From contig JBFIXI010000027.1 in NCBI GenBank assembly GCA_041605955.1, forward strand, positions 1 through 46,781: a stretch of 46,781 nucleotides of DNA. The letters run 5' to 3'. The position numbers were made by a program, and so were the translations under genes. The notes under the pieces were generated by a model. It was given only the letters and a program-made list of their open reading frames with translations. It did no database searches and had not been told where the DNA came from. Of the stretch, positions 8,905-19,369 are shown in pieces. Within the stretch, counting starts at the first letter, position 1. The number at the start of each line of letters is the position of its first letter. The DNA is from JAHEJX01 sp041605955. Lineage in GTDB: Bacteria > Actinomycetota > Acidimicrobiia > Spongiisociales > UBA5794.

Positions 8905-9696
8905 ATGACAGCAGCTCTGGAGATCGTGGGACCGGTGGCTGTAGTCACCGGGGTGTCGAGCGGCATCGGCCGGGCCACCGCCGAAGCGCTGGCGAGAGCC
9001 GGCGCCAACATTGCGGGTGTATTCAAGGGGCCGGACGCCGCGGCTGATGATGTGCGCACCGCGGTGGCCGCCGCCGGCCGCGAATCTCATCTCGTTTCCG
9101 GGGATACCGCCGACCCGGCCACGCATGACGACTTGGCGGCCGTCGCTCGGCAGCGCTGGGGCAGTGTCGACATTTGGGTCAACAACGCCGCCCGCCTCAT
9201 GGTGAAATCGCTGATCGAGACGAGCGATGCCGATTGGCACGGCCTCCTCGGCGCCAACCTGCATGGCTACTTCTACGGCTGCCGCGCCGCGGCGCGGGCG
9301 ATGTACCCGCAGGGGCGAGGCCGCATCATCAATGTCTCGTCGGCCGTCGATCTGCAGCCGGTCGCCAACTTGGCCGCCTACACCACAGCCAAGAACGGCA
9401 TAGTGGGGCTCACCCGCACGGTGGCACTGGAGGCGGCCCCTTACGGCGTCACCTGCAACGCCGTAGCTCCGGGAGCCATCGACACGCCGCTCAACGCCGC
9501 GGCCTACACGCCCGAGGTCCGCGCCACATACGAGCAGCGGATCCCGCTGAGCCGTCTCGGCGTTGCCGACGACATTGCCGACGTCATCGTCTTCATGGCA
9601 TCGACCGCGTCTCGGTACATGACCGGGCACGAGCTCGTCGTCGACGGGGGTCTCGTCATCGACGGCACCGTGGGCCACGCCGGCGCCGATGACTGA
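8905..9696 (+). CDS. Short-chain dehydrogenase/reductase
   Basis: This is a 263-residue classical SDR with TGVSSGIG (15-22), NNA (93-95), catalytic Ser in INVSS (about 145-146) and the YxxxK pair Y159/K163. The C-terminal MTGHELVVDGG is typical of the family. GAGGAGG sits eight bases before ATG. It is a third dehydrogenase class in the same operon, and many homologues oxidise aldoses to lactones (glucose- or galactose-1-dehydrogenase type) or reduce keto-sugars. It overlaps the next gene by eight bases. Confidence 0.9.
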   Translation: MTAALEIVGPVAVVTGVSSGIGRATAEALARAGANIAGVFKGPDAAADDVRTAVAAAGRESHLVSGDTADPATHDDLAAVARQRWGSVDIWVNNAARLMVKSLIETSDADWHGLLGANLHGYFYGCRAAARAMYPQGRGRIINVSSAVDLQPVANLAAYTTAKNGIVGLTRTVALEAAPYGVTCNAVAPGAIDTPLNAAAYTPEVRATYEQRIPLSRLGVADDIADVIVFMASTASRYMTGHELVVDGGLVIDGTVGHAGADD

Positions 9697-10024
9697 TTTC
9701 ACCCATGCGCTCGACACTGCGGCACTGCCCAATCTCGATGCCGTCCTGCAAGTGCGCCAGAGCGAGGCCACGCATGGTCGCGCCATCGACTTGCGCGTGA
9801 TGGATGGGATCGATCTCCGCCTGCTGCCCCACCGCGGCCTCGACATCGGATCTGCCTGGTTCGCCGGTAAGCCGCTGGCTTGGGTGTCGCAGGTTGGCGA
9901 GACCGGCCCACTGCTCGAGTTGGACGAGATGGCCTGGGCGCTGGCGTTCGGTGGCGGCCTGTTGACGACATGCGGATTACGCAACGTGGAAACGACCGTG
10001 ACCGTCACCGCGGAGTCGCTGTGA
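9689..10024 (+). pseudogene. Truncated DUF4432 (aldose-1-epimerase-like) protein
   Basis: The 111-residue product resembles only the N-terminal third of DUF4432 proteins, which have a galactose-mutarotase-like fold and are usually around 300 residues long. Visible family features are LLPHRGLDIGSAWFAG and the near-invariant GGLLTTCGL. After GLRNVE the sequence jumps to a short strand-like tail (TTVTVTAESL) and stops. It is embedded in the operon, overlaps the SDR gene at its start and the SMP-30 gene at its end (GTGA), and keeps high third-position GC, so it is probably still translated. An in-frame internal deletion joining the N-terminus to the last residues would explain it. Loss of function is inferred; a trimmed functional domain cannot be excluded. 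Confidence 0.72.
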
Positions 10025-10920
10025 AGCTCCTCGACATCGTCGCTGTGGAGGACCAGCTCGGAGAGAGCCCGATCTGGGACGGCCGGGTCGGCAAGCTCTT
10101 CTGGATCGACATCCTGGGTGAGCGTCTGGGCTCACTCGATGTCGCCAGCCGGCAATGGGATACCTGGCCGACCCGGCGCCGGTTTGGATCGATCGCGTTG
10201 ACATCGGACCCACAACAGCTGCTGGCGGCTACGTCGACCGGGATCGAGCTGGTCGGGCTGCGCGAGACGTCGATCGTCGATCTCAGGTCGCTGGCGGCAC
10301 CGGAAAGCCACATGGCGGGCAACCGTTTCAACGACGGCAAGACCGACCGCCAAGGGCGTTTCTGGGCGGGCACGATGGATGATGCTGATACCGGCCAACG
10401 CACCGGATCCATGTACCGCCTCGATCCGGACGGCGGGATCGCTTGTCCCTGGGGCAACATCGGGATTCCCAATGGCATGTGCTTCTCCCCCGACGGACGG
10501 ATCATGTACACCGCCGACTCCATGGATAGCAAGATATGGGTGGCCGACTACGACCCGGCGTCGGGAGTGCCCGGCCCCCGCCGCGTACTAGCCGTCGTCC
10601 CGCCCCCGGGCGTACCGGACGGCTCCACCGTCGACACGACCGGATGCGTCTGGAACGCCGAATGGGGCGCCGGCCGCGTCGTGCGCTACCGCACGGATGG
10701 CTCCGTTGAGGCCGTGTGGGAGGTGCCGGCGAACAATCCGACGTGCCTGGCATTTGGCGGCCCCGAGCTGGACCTGCTGTTCATCACTACCGCCCGCGTC
10801 GGTGATGACAGCAGCGCTCACGGCGGGTCATTGCTGATCTACGACGCCGGGGTCGCCGGCGTGGCCGAGACGCCCTACCCACTTCTAGATTCACCCGAGG
10901 CAACGAGGGGACCGGAATGA
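10021..10920 (+). CDS. SMP-30/gluconolactonase family sugar lactonase
   Basis: This 299-residue six-bladed beta-propeller metal hydrolase opens sugar lactones. The expected divalent-metal ligands are present: E15 in GESPIWD, N104 region in NRFNDGKTD, N151 in IPNGMCFSPDG and D200 in PDGSTVD. GTG 10021 is chosen because it overlaps the stop of the DUF4432 fragment (GTGA) and begins directly at the first propeller strand. With the upstream dehydrogenases it fits an oxidise-then-hydrolyse (lactone) branch of the pathway. Confidence 0.9.
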   Translation: MKLLDIVAVEDQLGESPIWDGRVGKLFWIDILGERLGSLDVASRQWDTWPTRRRFGSIALTSDPQQLLAATSTGIELVGLRETSIVDLRSLAAPESHMAGNRFNDGKTDRQGRFWAGTMDDADTGQRTGSMYRLDPDGGIACPWGNIGIPNGMCFSPDGRIMYTADSMDSKIWVADYDPASGVPGPRRVLAVVPPPGVPDGSTVDTTGCVWNAEWGAGRVVRYRTDGSVEAVWEVPANNPTCLAFGGPELDLLFITTARVGDDSSAHGGSLLIYDAGVAGVAETPYPLLDSPEATRGPE

Positions 10921-12164
10921 CAATTCGATTGGGAATCGTGGGCGGCGGCTTCATCGCCGGCTTCCAGATCAAGGCGCTGGAGTCCGTCCGCGGGATCGAA
11001 GTGGCCGGACTGACGTCGCGCACCCCGCCCACTGCGCTGGCGGAACGGGTTCGCCAAGCAGGCCTGGGAGAAGGAGCCGTGTACGGCTCGGTCGAGGAGC
11101 TGGCGCACCATGTCGACGTGGTGGCATTCTTTGCGCCCAACTTCACGCGGGTCGACGCGATGGAGGCAACGGCCCGGGCAGCCGCCTCCGGCGCCGACCT
11201 GATGGCGCTGGTGTGCGAGAAGCCGCTGGCTCGCAACTTGGGTGAGGCGCGCCGCATGCTAGAGCTTGCCGCCGAGGTCGGGGCTCCAACCGCCTTCTTC
11301 GAGAATCAGCTTCACCTGCCGGCAGTGCAGTCGGCCCACACCCAGTTGTCGGCAGTCGTCGACGCGATGGGGCCACTGGGCCTGGCGCGGGCTGCAGAGG
11401 AACATGCCGGACCGCATAACGCTTGGTTCTGGGATCCCACCCAGCAGGGCGGTGGGGTGCTCTCGGACATGGGTTGCCACTCGATCGCCGTTGGCTGGTA
11501 CCTGCTCACCCCGCCGGGCCGGGCGCCCGATTACCTCGTGCCGGAGAAGGTCACGGCCCAAGTTGGGTTGTTGAAATGGGGCCAGCCGGTGTGGCGGCAG
11601 GATCTGATGGACCGGTTCGGCGTCGACTACTCGGCGACGCCGGCCGAGGACTTCGCCACCGGGACCATCGAGTATCGCGACCCGGAAACCGATCTGCGCA
11701 GCATCGCCCAGTTCACCGTCTCATGGATGTACGACAAACAAGGACTGCGGCTGCTGATCGACGGACTCGGACCGGGGTATGCGCTCGAGGTCAACTCGCT
11801 GCGATCGCCGCTTGAGGTCTTCATCGGCGACGCCGCCGCCACCGGGGTCGCCGACGCCGAGCTGGCCTTGGAGAAGGCAACCGCCAGCCAGGGTCTGCTG
11901 ACCGTCCAACCCAACGAGGCCGACCTGTACGGCTACGTCGAAGAGGTCCGGGACCTGGTCGACGCGATCAACACCGGCCGGCCGCCGCTCCTCGACTGGG
12001 GCTACGGCGCCCAGATAGTTAAGTTGACGATGGCGGCGTACATGTCGGCGGAGACGGGGCGCACAGTGGATCTCACCGATCCGACGACCGCTGAGGCGCT
12101 AGAGAGCTATATCCCTCTCATCCAGCAGGGCCGAGGCGCCGAGGTGCTCCATGTGCCCGATTGA
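10917..12164 (+). CDS. Gfo/Idh/MocA family oxidoreductase (copy 2)
   Basis: This 415-residue protein has a Rossmann start GIVGGGFIAG (6-15), CEKPLA (100-105) and a substrate-side motif GPHNAWFWD..GGG..SDMGCH with probable catalytic D184 and H188. That motif is nearly the same as in the minus-strand Gfo/Idh gene between nagA and nagB, so the two are close paralogues and probably act on similar substrates. The ATG overlaps the SMP-30 stop (ATGA). It is the last gene of the plus-strand operon. The family includes NAD-dependent glycosidases (GH109) as well as dehydrogenases, so either role is possible. Confidence 0.9.
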   Translation: MTIRLGIVGGGFIAGFQIKALESVRGIEVAGLTSRTPPTALAERVRQAGLGEGAVYGSVEELAHHVDVVAFFAPNFTRVDAMEATARAAASGADLMALVCEKPLARNLGEARRMLELAAEVGAPTAFFENQLHLPAVQSAHTQLSAVVDAMGPLGLARAAEEHAGPHNAWFWDPTQQGGGVLSDMGCHSIAVGWYLLTPPGRAPDYLVPEKVTAQVGLLKWGQPVWRQDLMDRFGVDYSATPAEDFATGTIEYRDPETDLRSIAQFTVSWMYDKQGLRLLIDGLGPGYALEVNSLRSPLEVFIGDAAATGVADAELALEKATASQGLLTVQPNEADLYGYVEEVRDLVDAINTGRPPLLDWGYGAQIVKLTMAAYMSAETGRTVDLTDPTTAEALESYIPLIQQGRGAEVLHVPD

Positions 12165-12213
12165 GTCTGTTGTGCCTAACGAGGCGATATCACCCGTTTT
12201 AAGCACAACAGAC
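12165..12213. terminator. Inverted repeat between convergent operons, candidate bidirectional terminator
   Basis: An 11-bp perfect inverted repeat (GTCTGTTGTGC at 12165-12175, GCACAACAGAC at 12203-12213) continues for four more bases with one mismatch, leaving a loop of about 19 bases. The right arm is preceded by a TTTT run. It lies exactly between the end of the sugar operon and the 3' end of nagB, where termination is needed on both strands. Its low GC and long loop would also suit a regulator site, but I prefer a terminator. Confidence 0.5.
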
Positions 12214-12238
12214 GGTACGCAATTGCCCTCGCCAGCGA

Positions 12239-12958
12239 TCACCCACCGAGCGCCGATGCCGCACTCTGATCGAGGAGGGCTGATGCCTTCGGATGCTGGC
12301 GCAGGAGCGACGCCGGCACTGCGGAGCTGATTGGGCCCTTCAGGGCGGCGGCGACGATGGCAGCTTTCGACTGACCGGTCGCCACAAGCCAGACCTCGGC
12401 CGATTGCAGAATCTCCGCCATACCGAGAGTTAGCCCCCATGCGGCGGAATGGCCTGCACCGTAGCGCCGCATCGACTCCTGGGTCGACGAGGCCAGCTCG
12501 ACGCGGCGGGCCGTGGACTCCGCGGACGATCCCGGCTCGTTGAGCCCGATGTGGCCGTTCACACCGATGCCGACCAGAGTCAGATCGAGCCCGGCTTGGC
12601 GCAGAGCGGCCCCATACCGAGCCGCCTCCGCATCGATGTCGACCGCGTCGGGATCGAGTTTGTGCAGACTCCCGGGAGGCAAATCGATGCGGCCCACGAG
12701 GTGGCGGTCGATCATGGCGTCGCACCGTCCGGCATCGTCCGGCGCCAGCCCTCCGAACTCGTCGAGGAGGTAAACCTGGGCGCCGGCGAAGCTCACGGTG
12801 CCGGCGATTACCGCGGCCGCCATCATCGAGTAGACCGGGCGGGGAGTTGCTCCAGTCGGCAGACACATAACGAGATCGGGTTGGGCATGCAGCCGGCGAA
12901 TCCAGCGGGCGGCGACCGCCGCTGCCCAGGCGTCGTCGGGGAACGCTTCGATCCGCAA
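12239..12958 (-). CDS. nagB: Glucosamine-6-phosphate deaminase
   Basis: This 239-residue sugar-phosphate isomerase-fold enzyme converts glucosamine-6-phosphate to fructose-6-phosphate and ammonia. Key motifs are LPTGATPRPVY (phosphate binding, 33-43), LLDEFGG with D66/E67, and GIGVNGHIGLNEPG with His136 and Glu141. The length matches the short bacterial NagB form. It is the last gene of a minus-strand operon, eight bases after the Gfo/Idh gene and downstream of nagA, which supports amino-sugar catabolism rather than the related 6-phosphogluconolactonase activity. Confidence 0.9.
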   Translation of the reverse strand: MRIEAFPDDAWAAAVAARWIRRLHAQPDLVMCLPTGATPRPVYSMMAAAVIAGTVSFAGAQVYLLDEFGGLAPDDAGRCDAMIDRHLVGRIDLPPGSLHKLDPDAVDIDAEAARYGAALRQAGLDLTLVGIGVNGHIGLNEPGSSAESTARRVELASSTQESMRRYGAGHSAAWGLTLGMAEILQSAEVWLVATGQSKAAIVAAALKGPISSAVPASLLRQHPKASALLDQSAASALGG

Positions 12959-12966
12959 GAGCGAGC

Positions 12967-14163
12967 TCAGCCGCTGACGATCAGGTCGGTGATCGCACCG
13001 TCGCTGGGATCGCTGAGGATCAGCTTGCGGCGGCCGTCCGGGAGGATCTCCTCCTTGACGATGTTCTTGCCCTCATAGGTTGCGGCCCGCTTGGCGATGC
13101 GGGGCCTGCTACCACCTCGCCATTCGAGGTCGACGGACTCCCACTGACCGGATTTCGCCGACCGGTAGGCCGCGTCCATGACGGCGTTCACCACATAACC
13201 GTCGTAGAAGGTCTCCGTGGGCTGGCGACCTTCCTCCATTGCGTTGAACATGTCGGTGAACATGTCTACGTAGCCGAGCTCCGTCACCTCGTCCCCTACG
13301 GGAAACAGCCATCCCTCGGTCGATTCGAGCTTCTCGGCCACGTAGCCCTCCCCGCCGCCGGATGAGTACATCTCGAAACCGGTACGCAGGAAGGTGTTGA
13401 TCCAGATCGTGCCCTCCGTGCCGGCCACCTCGTCGCGCAGATCCATTCCTCCGCGAAACGTCCACGAAACCTCGAATTGGCCGAGAGCTCCGGACTCGAA
13501 GCGGATCAACGCCACCGCATTGTCCTCAGCATCGATCGGGTGCACCAGAGTGTCGGCATGGCACATCACTTCGGTGGGGCGATTGTCCTTGCCCACATAG
13601 GAGCGGATGATCTCGATGCAGTGGCAGCCTAGGTCCACGATGGCGCCGCCACCGGCCTTGTCGGCGTCCCAGAACCAGGCGCTGTGGGGACCGGGGTGGG
13701 TTTCCCGCGACCGGACCCAGGTGACGTCGCCGATCTGGCCGCCGGCGACGGCGGCGACGGCCTTGAGGGTCTTCGGGGTGTATACGAGGTCCTCCAGGTA
13801 GCCGGCGAATACTCCCGCCCCTTCGACTGTGTCCAGGATCCGCTTGGCTTCCGCAGCATTGCGCGCCAGCGGCTTGGTACACAACACGGCCTTGCCCGCA
13901 GCTGCTGCCAACGCGATCGCCTCCTCGTGGAGATGATTTGGCAGGCCGACGATGACGACATCGGCGGCCGCGTGGTTGACGGCGTCCTCAAGCGAAGTCG
14001 TGTAGTGGGGAATACCCCAGCGGTCGGCGAACGTCTTGCCGCGCTCCTCGGTTCGCGAGTAGACCACTTCGACCCGATCTCGGCCGCGCTGGCCGTGGAG
14101 AGTCATCGTGTAGAACTCCCCGATCAGGCCCGTTCCCAGCATCGTTACGGCGTGGCCTTGCAC
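12967..14163 (-). CDS. Gfo/Idh/MocA family oxidoreductase (copy 3) between nagA and nagB
   Basis: This 398-residue protein has the Rossmann motif MLGTGLIGE (8-16) and the GPHSAWFWD..GGG..VDLGCH motif shared with copy 2, with probable catalytic D177 and H181. The usual EKP reads CTKPLA, so the conserved Glu is replaced by Thr. GTG 14163 is preferred over an upstream TTG (14178), because GGGAGG lies seven bases before GTG and the Rossmann strand follows. Its position between nagA and nagB suggests an amino sugar or N-acetylhexosaminide substrate. An NAD-dependent hydrolase of GH109 type is an attractive but unproven alternative to a plain dehydrogenase. Confidence 0.88.
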   Translation of the reverse strand: MQGHAVTMLGTGLIGEFYTMTLHGQRGRDRVEVVYSRTEERGKTFADRWGIPHYTTSLEDAVNHAAADVVIVGLPNHLHEEAIALAAAAGKAVLCTKPLARNAAEAKRILDTVEGAGVFAGYLEDLVYTPKTLKAVAAVAGGQIGDVTWVRSRETHPGPHSAWFWDADKAGGGAIVDLGCHCIEIIRSYVGKDNRPTEVMCHADTLVHPIDAEDNAVALIRFESGALGQFEVSWTFRGGMDLRDEVAGTEGTIWINTFLRTGFEMYSSGGGEGYVAEKLESTEGWLFPVGDEVTELGYVDMFTDMFNAMEEGRQPTETFYDGYVVNAVMDAAYRSAKSGQWESVDLEWRGGSRPRIAKRAATYEGKNIVKEEILPDGRRKLILSDPSDGAITDLIVSG

Positions 14164-14220
14164 TGCGCAACCTCCCAACTGAGTCTCTAGGCAAGTTAGC
14201 CCATGGCCCTACGGTGCCGC

Positions 14221-15318
14221 TCACTGCTCGTAGATCGCGCGGCCCGCTCGCAGCGTACGTACCAGCGAGAAGTCGGCATCGAGCACCACGACGTCGGCTT
14301 GCGCTCCAGGGCTGAGGTCCACGACTGCCGCGCCGTTCAGGGCACGGGCCGGTGCTGCGGTGGCCGCTCCGAGCACAAGCTCCGGAGCGACTCCAGAATC
14401 GACGGCGTTGCGAACGGCTTGGTCCATCGTCACTGCGCTGCCGGCAAGCGTGCCATCGGCCAGCCGCGCCGCCCCCGCAGACACGGTGACGGTGCGTTCG
14501 CCGAGGCGCATGGTCCCCTCCCCCATTCCGGCAACGGCAATCGAATCGGTTATGAGGGCAACTCTGGTGGGCGCCACCGCGAAGACGAGCCGCACCAGTT
14601 CCGGCGCCAAATGTACGCCGTCGGCGATGATCGTCAGCAACACCCGCTCATCGTCCAGGGCGACCCCGGGGATCCCCGGGGCGCGGTGATGCAGTGGGCT
14701 CTGGGCGTTGAACAAATGGGTGACCGCGGTCGCCCCTGCCTCGAACGCGGCGTGGGCGGTAGCTGCGCTGGCGTCCGAATGGCCGATCGCCACGGTCTTG
14801 GCAGCGGCGGCCAGGGTGTGCACCGCCTCCAACCCCCCCGGCACTTCGGGGGCGACCGTCACCCAGTTGACGACGTCTTGCGAGATGATGGATTCGAGGC
14901 GCGTCTCCGTCGGGGCGACGAGGTTCGCCGGGTCGTGAGCCCCACATCGGCCCGCCGCGAGAAAAGGTCCTTCGAGATGCAGGCCCGCCATCCCCGGGGT
15001 CACCGGTCGCGCCCGGCGGGCAACGTCGATCGCCGCTTCGTACTGATTCCAGGGCAACGAGATGAAGGTGGGTAGAAACGTGGTCACTCCGGTGGCTGCC
15101 ATGGCGGCTGCGGCCCGCTGATAGCCGGCCACGTCGGCAGTGGCGAAGTCGACGCCGCCGAAACCGTTTACTTGGAGATCCACGAACCCGGCGCACGCCA
15201 CCAGCCCGCGGCCGGCCGCCGGCAGCGCAACCTCATCGACCCGACCTGCATCGATGGCGACGTCCCCGCCAACTAGCTCACCCCCAATCAATGCCGCATC
15301 GACCCCAAGGCGCTTCAT
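14221..15318 (-). CDS. nagA: N-acetylglucosamine-6-phosphate deacetylase
   Basis: This 365-residue amidohydrolase removes acetate from GlcNAc-6-phosphate to feed NagB. Motifs in order are GFVDLQVNGFGG, HLEGPFL with metal ligand Glu116, GHSDA with His180, THLFNAQSP with His201, and the catalytic Asp258 in ITDSIAVAG. It is the first gene of the minus-strand operon. The ATG is exactly six bases after a TAGATT -10 element and lacks a clear ribosome site, so it is probably translated from a leaderless transcript. No GlcNAc kinase or PTS gene is visible in the window, so the phosphorylated substrate must be made elsewhere. Confidence 0.93.
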   Translation of the reverse strand: MKRLGVDAALIGGELVGGDVAIDAGRVDEVALPAAGRGLVACAGFVDLQVNGFGGVDFATADVAGYQRAAAAMAATGVTTFLPTFISLPWNQYEAAIDVARRARPVTPGMAGLHLEGPFLAAGRCGAHDPANLVAPTETRLESIISQDVVNWVTVAPEVPGGLEAVHTLAAAAKTVAIGHSDASAATAHAAFEAGATAVTHLFNAQSPLHHRAPGIPGVALDDERVLLTIIADGVHLAPELVRLVFAVAPTRVALITDSIAVAGMGEGTMRLGERTVTVSAGAARLADGTLAGSAVTMDQAVRNAVDSGVAPELVLGAATAAPARALNGAAVVDLSPGAQADVVVLDADFSLVRTLRAGRAIYEQ

Positions 15319-15330
15319 GCACCGAATCTA
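15319..15330 (-). promoter_or_regulatory. Leaderless promoter -10 element of nagA operon
   Basis: Reading the minus strand, TAGATT (15330-15325) is followed by six bases and then the ATG of nagA. This is the spacing expected when transcription starts at the start codon. The same geometry is seen at five other genes of the window. Confidence 0.5.
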
Positions 15331-15346
15331 GGCCACACCTCAACAT

Positions 15347-15385
15347 TCCTCCCCCAGCGAGCCCTCGGCGAGCGTTGGGGGAGGA
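15347..15385. repeat. Long intergenic palindrome (REP-like hairpin)
   Basis: The left arm TCCTCCCCCAGCG (15347-15359) pairs with the right arm CGTTGGGGGAGGA (15373-15385) over 13 bases with one G-T wobble. Inside the loop is a smaller palindrome (CGAGCCCTCG). It lies between the divergent nagA and coxM genes, not at an operon end, so a simple terminator role is unlikely. A second short hairpin (GCCCG/CGGGC, 15433-15447) follows. It may be a dispersed intergenic repeat, to be tested by counting copies in the genome. Confidence 0.5.
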
Positions 15386-15546
15386 GCCGAGTGCAGCGAG
15401 GCGGAGGGGGAATCCCGGCGCCTCCGCGGCCTGCCCGCCCTCCGGGCGTCGCTCAAAGGGGGGAGGTGATACCCAATCTCACTGGCCGCACGGTGGCTGC
15501 GTATCTAATGTCTGCGCAGAGCCACTCGCCGCAGCCTGGAGGAACG

Positions 15547-16458
15547 ATGTACCCCAGAGCGTTCGACTACTTCGCCCCTGAGAACAAGGAGGAGGTACTC
15601 GATCTACTTGCCGAAAGAGGCAGCGAGGTGAAGATCCTCGCCGGGGGACAAAGCCTCATCCCGATGATGAAGTTGCGACTGGCGAGCCCCACCACGCTCA
15701 TCGACATCAACGGATTGCCCGAACTCGACGCGGTTGACGTCCAGAACGGGCATATCCGCATCCAGGCGCTGGCCCGCCATGCCGACGTGGAGCGTTCCCA
15801 GCTCATCAAGGAAGAGAGCTCGGCAATCGCCACCGCGGCCCCTTGGATCGCCGACCCGATCATTCGCAACCGCGGCACGCTGTGCGGCTCGATCGCACAC
15901 CACGACCCTGAGGGCGATTGGGCTTCGGTGATGCTCGCCGTCGGCGCCGAGGTCGTGGTGGAATCGAAAGAGGGGTCGGCCCAATTCCACCCTGGGGCCG
16001 ACACCCAGCACACGGGCGGTACCCGGGTCATTCCGATCAGCGACTTTCTCGTCGACATGTTCACTACTGCGCTGCATCCCACCGAGCTGCTGACCGAGGT
16101 ACGAGTACCCCGCTACCGCCGCGGCGGCGGCGACTATCAGAAGCTCGAGCGCAAAATCGGCGATTACGCCACCGTCGGCGTTGCCACTCATCTGGAGCTG
16201 AGCGACGACGGCAACATCTCTCGAGCGGGAATCGCGCTCACTTCGGTCTATCCGTACAACCTCAAAGTCACGGAAGCCGAGAGCCTCCTCGAGGGGGAGG
16301 CTCCCAGCCCGGAGCTGTTCGCCGAAGCTGCGCAGATCGCCAAGAACGCTTGCGACCCGGCCAGCGACGTGCGCGGGCCCGCGGAATACAAACGGGAAGT
16401 TGTACGAGTGTTCGCCGAACGCGGCCTGGCAGCCTCGCTGGCCAGGGCCCAGAGCTGA
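15547..16458 (+). CDS. coxM: Form I aerobic CO dehydrogenase, medium FAD-binding subunit
   Basis: This 303-residue flavoprotein subunit passes electrons from the [2Fe-2S] subunit to FAD and on to the respiratory chain. The FAD-binding motifs of the molybdopterin-dehydrogenase family are visible: LAGGQSLIPMMKLR (31-44) and RGTLCGSIAHHDPEGD (109-124), with a C-terminal CoxM-like domain. The frame is open upstream, but ATG 15547 is chosen because GGAGGA (15538-15543) precedes it and the family N-terminus (YPRAFDYFAP) starts there. It is first in the order M-S-L, typical of CO dehydrogenase operons. Confidence 0.92.
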   Translation: MYPRAFDYFAPENKEEVLDLLAERGSEVKILAGGQSLIPMMKLRLASPTTLIDINGLPELDAVDVQNGHIRIQALARHADVERSQLIKEESSAIATAAPWIADPIIRNRGTLCGSIAHHDPEGDWASVMLAVGAEVVVESKEGSAQFHPGADTQHTGGTRVIPISDFLVDMFTTALHPTELLTEVRVPRYRRGGGDYQKLERKIGDYATVGVATHLELSDDGNISRAGIALTSVYPYNLKVTEAESLLEGEAPSPELFAEAAQIAKNACDPASDVRGPAEYKREVVRVFAERGLAASLARAQS

Positions 16459-16469
16459 AGGGAGTCTCC

Positions 16470-16943
16470 GTGGAAATCACCGTAACTGTCAACGGCGCGG
16501 AGCAGACGGCCGACGTCGAGCCCCGCATGCTCCTCGTCGACTTCGTGCGCACCACCCTCGGCCTCACCGGCACCCACATTGGGTGCGACACGTCTAGCTG
16601 CGGCGTTTGTACCGTCCTCGTCGACGGCGTCCCCATGAAGTCGTGCACGATGTTCGCCGTCCAGGCCAACGGTAAGTCGTTGACCACCGTCGAGGGACTC
16701 AAGCAAGACGGCTCGCTGCATCCCGTCCAAGCTGCCTTCAAAGAGGCCCACGGGCTCCAATGCGGATTCTGTACGCCGGCGATGATGCTGGTGGGCGCGG
16801 CGCTCATCGCGGATAATCCCGACCCGTCCGAAGATGAGGTGCGTTGGGCCATCTCCGGCAACCTGTGCCGCTGCACCGGATATGTCAACATCGTCAAAGC
16901 CATCCAATTGGCGGCCGCCAACGCTGCCGACGCGCCGAGCTGA
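16470..16943 (+). CDS. coxS: Form I aerobic CO dehydrogenase, small [2Fe-2S] subunit
   Basis: This 157-residue iron-sulfur subunit has two [2Fe-2S] clusters. The plant-ferredoxin-like cluster uses C39, C44, C47 and C59 (GCDTSSCGVC..KSC). The second, helical domain uses C98, C101, C133 and C135 (QCGFC..LCRC). GTG 16470 is selected for the AAGGGAG site six bases upstream. It lies 11 bases after coxM and 13 before coxL, in one transcript. Confidence 0.94.
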   Translation: MEITVTVNGAEQTADVEPRMLLVDFVRTTLGLTGTHIGCDTSSCGVCTVLVDGVPMKSCTMFAVQANGKSLTTVEGLKQDGSLHPVQAAFKEAHGLQCGFCTPAMMLVGAALIADNPDPSEDEVRWAISGNLCRCTGYVNIVKAIQLAAANAADAPS

Positions 16944-16956
16944 GAGGAAGAGAGCG

Positions 16957-19320
<2,364 letters not shown>

Positions 19321-19357
19321 CTCGCCCGCAACCGTTTCTTGCGTTGGCGGTGGGAGG

Positions 19358-19369
19358 TACGGTGAGGGC
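19358..19369 (+). promoter_or_regulatory. Leaderless promoter -10 element of the xdhC-YHS gene
   Basis: TACGGT (19358-19363), then six bases (gagggc), then ATG 19370. The spacing matches a leaderless start, suggesting this gene has its own promoter downstream of coxL. Confidence 0.45.

Noticed and set aside
12165..12213. Inverted repeat as a GntR/LacI-type operator
   Set aside because: Its arms are too far apart (27 bases) and it lies between two gene ends rather than near a start.
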